Source: Actinocrinis sp035653575 (GTDB lineage: Bacteria > Actinomycetota > Actinomycetes > Streptomycetales > Catenulisporaceae). From it: a stretch of 64,000 bases of DNA. Location: the NCBI RefSeq assembly GCF_035653575.1, contig NZ_DASRBQ010000156.1, positions 9,041-73,040 of the forward strand, written 5' to 3'. Positions within the stretch are counted from its first letter, which is position 1; every line of letters begins with the position of its first letter. Positions 61,003 through 64,000 of this stretch are shown here, in pieces. The notes below the pieces were generated by a model. It saw only the letters and a program-made list of their open reading frames with translations. It searched no databases and was not told where the DNA came from. A program made the position numbers and the translations under genes.

Positions 61003-61605
61003 ATGGCTGCCGGAAAACGACGCGAATGGCAATTCGCCGGGGGTATTGCCGAGGACTGGATGCTGAACGCTCCCGTCGCATCCCGCCGACGCACGGCTCG
61101 CTCGCGTGCGCCGCATCAAGAGGTGGGAGTCTTGATCGCGCATGCCCCGTCCGCGATCGACGTCGTCCAAGAACTCGCGACCGAGGGCTGGCGTCAGGCC
61201 ATGGCGCATCGGCTCACGGCGCACCTAGGCGACCAACTCTGGACCGAGGTCGACCAGACGTGGCATCCCGCACACTGCAAGCGATTGGCCAAGGCAGCGC
61301 GCAATCTCAGGAAGCTCAATCCGTCATTGTCGAGCCTTGATACCGTGCTCGGCCGGCAGAACGTCAGACGAGCCGTGAACCGCACCGCTGTCGGGGTCGC
61401 TCTCGTTGACCGAGTCATAACCGCGGACACGCAAGCAGAGGCAGTGGTGCTCGCGATGCGCGTCACGGGCATCGCCCTGTGCGAGTTCCGCGGATGGTTA
61501 ACGCACTGCCAGTGCTTGAAAGACCTTGCCGACGAGACCGCACCTGCGCAGCTGGAGGGCAAGGTCCTTGAAGTGTCCGACGGCTACCTGACCCGCGCGG
61601 GATAG
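61003..61605 (+). CDS. hypothetical protein
   Basis: A 200-residue, basic, Arg/Ala-rich soluble protein with no family I recognise. It has several His/Cys (HPAHCKR, LTHCQCL) and Trp residues but no recognisable motif. ATG start without a ribosome site. Third-position GC is lower than in neighbours, and it is flanked by non-coding stretches, which may mean foreign origin or a decaying gene. Confidence 0.5.
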   Translation: MAAGKRREWQFAGGIAEDWMLNAPVASRRRTARSRAPHQEVGVLIAHAPSAIDVVQELATEGWRQAMAHRLTAHLGDQLWTEVDQTWHPAHCKRLAKAARNLRKLNPSLSSLDTVLGRQNVRRAVNRTAVGVALVDRVITADTQAEAVVLAMRVTGIALCEFRGWLTHCQCLKDLADETAPAQLEGKVLEVSDGYLTRAG

Positions 61606-61697
61606 GGCACGGCGCCGACTCGTCACCGCCCGCTACGTCACGGAGGAGCTGCCAGGCCCTTAACCCGACAGGCGAGCGCAGCCCGAACGCCCGAACC

Positions 61698-62138
61698 TCA
61701 GAGCGAGCGTGGCAGAGAGACAGCGAATTGCTGTCCCTCCTCTTTCGAGGGCTTGGGAAAGACGATCTTCAAGTCACGCTCTTGGCCCGCGATCGAGAGC
61801 TCGATGCCGAGCGCCAAGCCCAACATGGCGCTCTTCGGCTCGGTCGAGGAGACGCCCTCTCGCGACAGCGTCGCCATGTGCTTGCCGGGGCGGCCCGAGC
61901 TCGTGTCCGCGTCAAAGAACAGGATCTTGCGGTCGGTCAAGATCACATACATCTGCCGAGGCCGTACGTTCGCGGTCACCAGGCCGCCGGTCGCGATGCC
62001 TGCGACCGCCGCGGTCAGGACCTTCTTCTTCACGGAGACGGATCCGACATTCGCGATCGTCGTGATCTCAACCTTCTCGTCCGCTTCAAGCAGAGGCGCC
62101 GCTGCGTCCAAGAGCAATTGGCGACGCTTGTCGTTCAT
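61698..62138 (-). CDS. hypothetical protein, PH-like/short beta domain
   Basis: A 146-residue protein of unknown function. A helical N-terminus is followed by a Gly/Ala/Val segment (VLTAAVAGIATGGLVTANV) and a strand pattern QMYVILTDRKILFFDAD that recalls PH-like domains. GGGGG precedes the ATG. No operon partner. Confidence 0.7.
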   Translation of the reverse strand: MNDKRRQLLLDAAAPLLEADEKVEITTIANVGSVSVKKKVLTAAVAGIATGGLVTANVRPRQMYVILTDRKILFFDADTSSGRPGKHMATLSREGVSSTEPKSAMLGLALGIELSIAGQERDLKIVFPKPSKEEGQQFAVSLPRSL

Positions 62139-62277
62139 ATAAGCCCCCTAATCGTTGGGTCTGCCGGTGGCGTGCAGAGTCTAGGGGTTGCGTCGGGCTC
62201 TCCGGAAGCCGGTCGATCGCTGGCGTGGGCGCTCGGTTCGCGCTTCACGACAGCGTCAAGGTCGAACAGGCTCTCCA

Positions 62278-63285
62278 TCACCGCGCGTCGCGGAGCTGGC
62301 GCAAATACACAGCGGTCAGAGCCACTGCGCGATCCTCATCCTGCGACAGGTCCGCGAGGGCTCGTGCCGCCACCGCTCCCGGAATGTCGGCCAGCGCCTG
62401 CGTCAAGCGTCCGCGTGCACACGCCTCGGTGGTTGCGTCGCCCAGGCGCTCGACGAGCCCGGTCGCGATCCGGTCGGCAGTCGCGGTGTCGATCGCCAGT
62501 GCGCTTAGAACATCGGCTGCGTCGGTGTCGTTTCGCCCCGCCGCGACCATGTCGATGAGTGTCGGGACCGCTTCTGCCATCGCCCGTGCGCCCAGAGCCA
62601 GCGCCGCATACCCGCGGACCCTGTCATCGGGATCCGCGAGAGCGCCTGCCAGATGTGCGGTCACCTCCTCGTCGGGGAGCGCGCCGAGGCACTGGACGGC
62701 GCGTTCGCGCACCGCAGCTTCCGGCGCGCCCAGGCCATTGGCCACCAAGGCGGGGACCGCGTCGCCGGCCGATCGCGCCAGCGCCCACCGAAGCACGCCG
62801 GCGACATTCGGATCCGTCTCCTTCAGCACCGCCTCCACCAGGGCCTCCACCGGCACGACCACCGTGCTGCCCGACGAGAGCGCCGCGCGCTGCCGGGCCT
62901 CGGGGTCCGGCGAGCCCAACGCCTGGAGGAGCGCGACGACCTGGAGAGCGTCCTGCCAGTCGGCGGGGTCCACCGCATCGAGCCGCCGCAACCGGTGTAG
63001 CAGTTCGATCTCGGCCTCGATGCGCTCGCTCGTCCGCTGGATCAGCTCGCCCACGAGCGCCGATGGCGTGAAACTGGGGTCGTCGAGCGCGCGCCCGATC
63101 TCCCGCAGCGACATGCCCAGCGAACGCAGGCACTCGATGTGAAGGATCCGCTGGCCGTCTTGCGCCGAGTACTCCCGATAGCCGGACCCCGTGCGACCTG
63201 CGGGCCGGATGAGGCCGAGCGACTCATAGTGCCGCAGCATGCGAGCACTGACCCCGGACCGCCTCGAGAACTCACCGATCAGCAT
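62278..63285 (-). CDS. MerR-family regulator fused to HEAT repeats
   Basis: A 335-residue protein. Residues 1-70 are a MerR winged helix (IGEFSRRSGVSARMLRHYESLGLI, then YREYSAQDGQRI), followed by the dimer coiled coil (to about 125). Residues 130-335 are about six HEAT-like helical pairs (LGALPDEEVTAHLAGALADPDDRVRGYAALALGA) in place of a small-ligand domain. It overlaps the upstream HEAT protein by 14 bp, so the two are coupled and may bind each other. No Cys metal-site of the MerR metal group is present. Confidence 0.9.
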   Translation of the reverse strand: MLIGEFSRRSGVSARMLRHYESLGLIRPAGRTGSGYREYSAQDGQRILHIECLRSLGMSLREIGRALDDPSFTPSALVGELIQRTSERIEAEIELLHRLRRLDAVDPADWQDALQVVALLQALGSPDPEARQRAALSSGSTVVVPVEALVEAVLKETDPNVAGVLRWALARSAGDAVPALVANGLGAPEAAVRERAVQCLGALPDEEVTAHLAGALADPDDRVRGYAALALGARAMAEAVPTLIDMVAAGRNDTDAADVLSALAIDTATADRIATGLVERLGDATTEACARGRLTQALADIPGAVAARALADLSQDEDRAVALTAVYLRQLRDAR

Positions 63286-63961
63286 CGCTGCTGCCCTCGG
63301 TCCCGGGAGCCCCCGTCAAGGCGACGATCCGCTTGGCCTCCTCGATCGCCGACTCGAACCCGGCGGTCGGTGCGTGCAGTAGCCGCCGTGTGGCGAGCGC
63401 ATGCGCACGCACGCGCGGATCAGCCGACGTGCTCGCGGCATCCAGAACCGGCACGATTACCTCACCCAACGCCACAAGCGCTCGGCTCAAGCTCAGCCGC
63501 ATGTTCCGCTCGCCCCGCCCGAGCTGCGTCGCCAGCACCTCGGCCAACGCTGGCTCCTCACCCTCCGGCACCAGCGCCACCGCGGCCCGCCAAGCGCTCT
63601 TGGCCACCTCGTCGTCGGGATCGGACAGCAGTGCCCGCGTGATCGCCGGCCATGCGCGGCGATCCCCGATCTTGGACAGCGTGTGCAACGCCTGGCTGCG
63701 TGCCTGCGCCCGATCCGAGGAGGTCTCACGGAGCAACGCAGGAAGCGTCAAAGACACCGGAAACCGCACCAGCGCCCAGGTCAGCATGTCGCGCACGAAG
63801 AACTCAGGCTCGACCGCGCAGCGCTCCACGAGCTTGTCGACGAACCGCGCGTCCGGCGCAGTCCCCACGGCGAGAGCAGCGCGCAACCGCACGGACGACC
63901 GATCGTCCTCCAACGCCCGCAGAAGTCCCGCCCGGTCTGCGTCCCGCGGTGTCGTGGCCAT
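63272..63961 (-). CDS. HEAT-repeat protein coupled to the MerR-HEAT regulator
   Basis: A 229-residue all-helical protein. ATG 63961 has AAGGAGG directly upstream and is preferred to the frame open to the window edge. It has about six HEAT units (LLRALEDDRSSVRLRAALAVG, ALHTLSKIGDRRAWPAITRALLSDPDDEVAKSAW). HEAT scaffolds mediate protein binding, and some (AlkD type) act on DNA, but no catalytic residues can be assigned. First gene of the pair; its promoter lies beyond or at the window edge. Confidence 0.85.
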   Translation of the reverse strand: MATTPRDADRAGLLRALEDDRSSVRLRAALAVGTAPDARFVDKLVERCAVEPEFFVRDMLTWALVRFPVSLTLPALLRETSSDRAQARSQALHTLSKIGDRRAWPAITRALLSDPDDEVAKSAWRAAVALVPEGEEPALAEVLATQLGRGERNMRLSLSRALVALGEVIVPVLDAASTSADPRVRAHALATRRLLHAPTAGFESAIEEAKRIVALTGAPGTEGSSDADR

Positions 63962-64000
63962 CGCAACCACCTCCTTCCGCAGCAGTGAAGACCCTGCCAC

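Overview
The window is about 70% GC, densely packed and fully chromosomal in character. Codon use, SigE-family sigma factors, LpdA-type quinone reductase, acyl-CoA carboxylase epsilon subunit, Tat-exported xylanase and frequent GTGA/ATGA overlaps point to an actinomycete related to Streptomyces (possibly Catenulisporales or a neighbouring order; the species cannot be fixed from sequence alone). From memory, the gene order of roughly 1.6-40 kb follows the conserved S. coelicolor block around SCO4884-SCO4931 (nucleoside ABC importer, cdd, deoA, add, afsQ operon, sigQ, aldehyde dehydrogenases, deoC, phosphosugar mutase, PNP, lpdA, accA2, maf, accE, pccB, birA, GAF-GGDEF gene). I could not align it here.

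Layout: 0-10 kb holds an M20 amidohydrolase, a BMP-lipoprotein/ABC nucleoside importer (four genes) and cytidine deaminase, thymidine phosphorylase and adenosine deaminase. 10-14 kb is the AfsQ1/AfsQ2/lipoprotein operon facing sigQ. 14-16.5 kb carries two low-complexity envelope proteins and a 24-bp tandem repeat. 16.6-20.5 kb is deoC with a catalytic and a truncated, cysteine-free aldehyde dehydrogenase. 20.7-25.4 kb is a PH-domain protein and an MFS-PNP-phosphomutase operon. 25.7-27.2 kb is lpdA. 27.3-37.7 kb holds the acyl-CoA carboxylase genes (accA2, accE, pccB) and birA, interleaved with a rhomboid protease, surface proteins, a propeller lipoprotein, a polysaccharide deacetylase and maf. 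37.7-40.4 kb has a PH-domain protein and a GAF-GGDEF protein.

40.5-64 kb is more strain-specific: a GH10 xylanase with inverted-repeat operators; a tamR-tam divergent pair with three dyads; a TetR/desaturase pair; a YcaQ-like protein; type II NADH dehydrogenase; a cyclopropane-fatty-acid synthase; an ECF sigma factor with a membrane partner; an EamA transporter; a DUF998-DGPF-ECF42 sigma group; a Nudix hydrolase; a C4-dicarboxylate two-component system facing a DctA carrier; a SIMPL protein; and a MerR-HEAT/HEAT pair at the right edge.

How it fits together: the left half can import nucleosides, deaminate and phosphorolyse them, convert (deoxy)ribose-1-P to the 5-P through the phosphosugar mutase, cleave deoxyribose-5-P with DeoC and oxidise acetaldehyde with the dehydrogenase. 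The carboxylase cluster with its own biotin ligase supplies malonyl/methylmalonyl-CoA, and the desaturase and CFA synthase remodel lipids. Recurrent regulatory themes are leaderless starts (TANNNT 6-7 nt before the start codon at eight genes), GTnAC repeats at afsQ1-sigQ, strong hairpins between convergent genes and several unreported-looking repeat arrays in promoters. No tRNA, rRNA, CRISPR, transposase or phage gene was seen. I found no clear-cut new defence-type system; the best unexplained items are a 17-codon Trp-rich ORF upstream of accA2, the histone-tailed pseudo-aldehyde dehydrogenase, the unknown C-terminal half of the GGDEF protein, and the MerR-HEAT pair.
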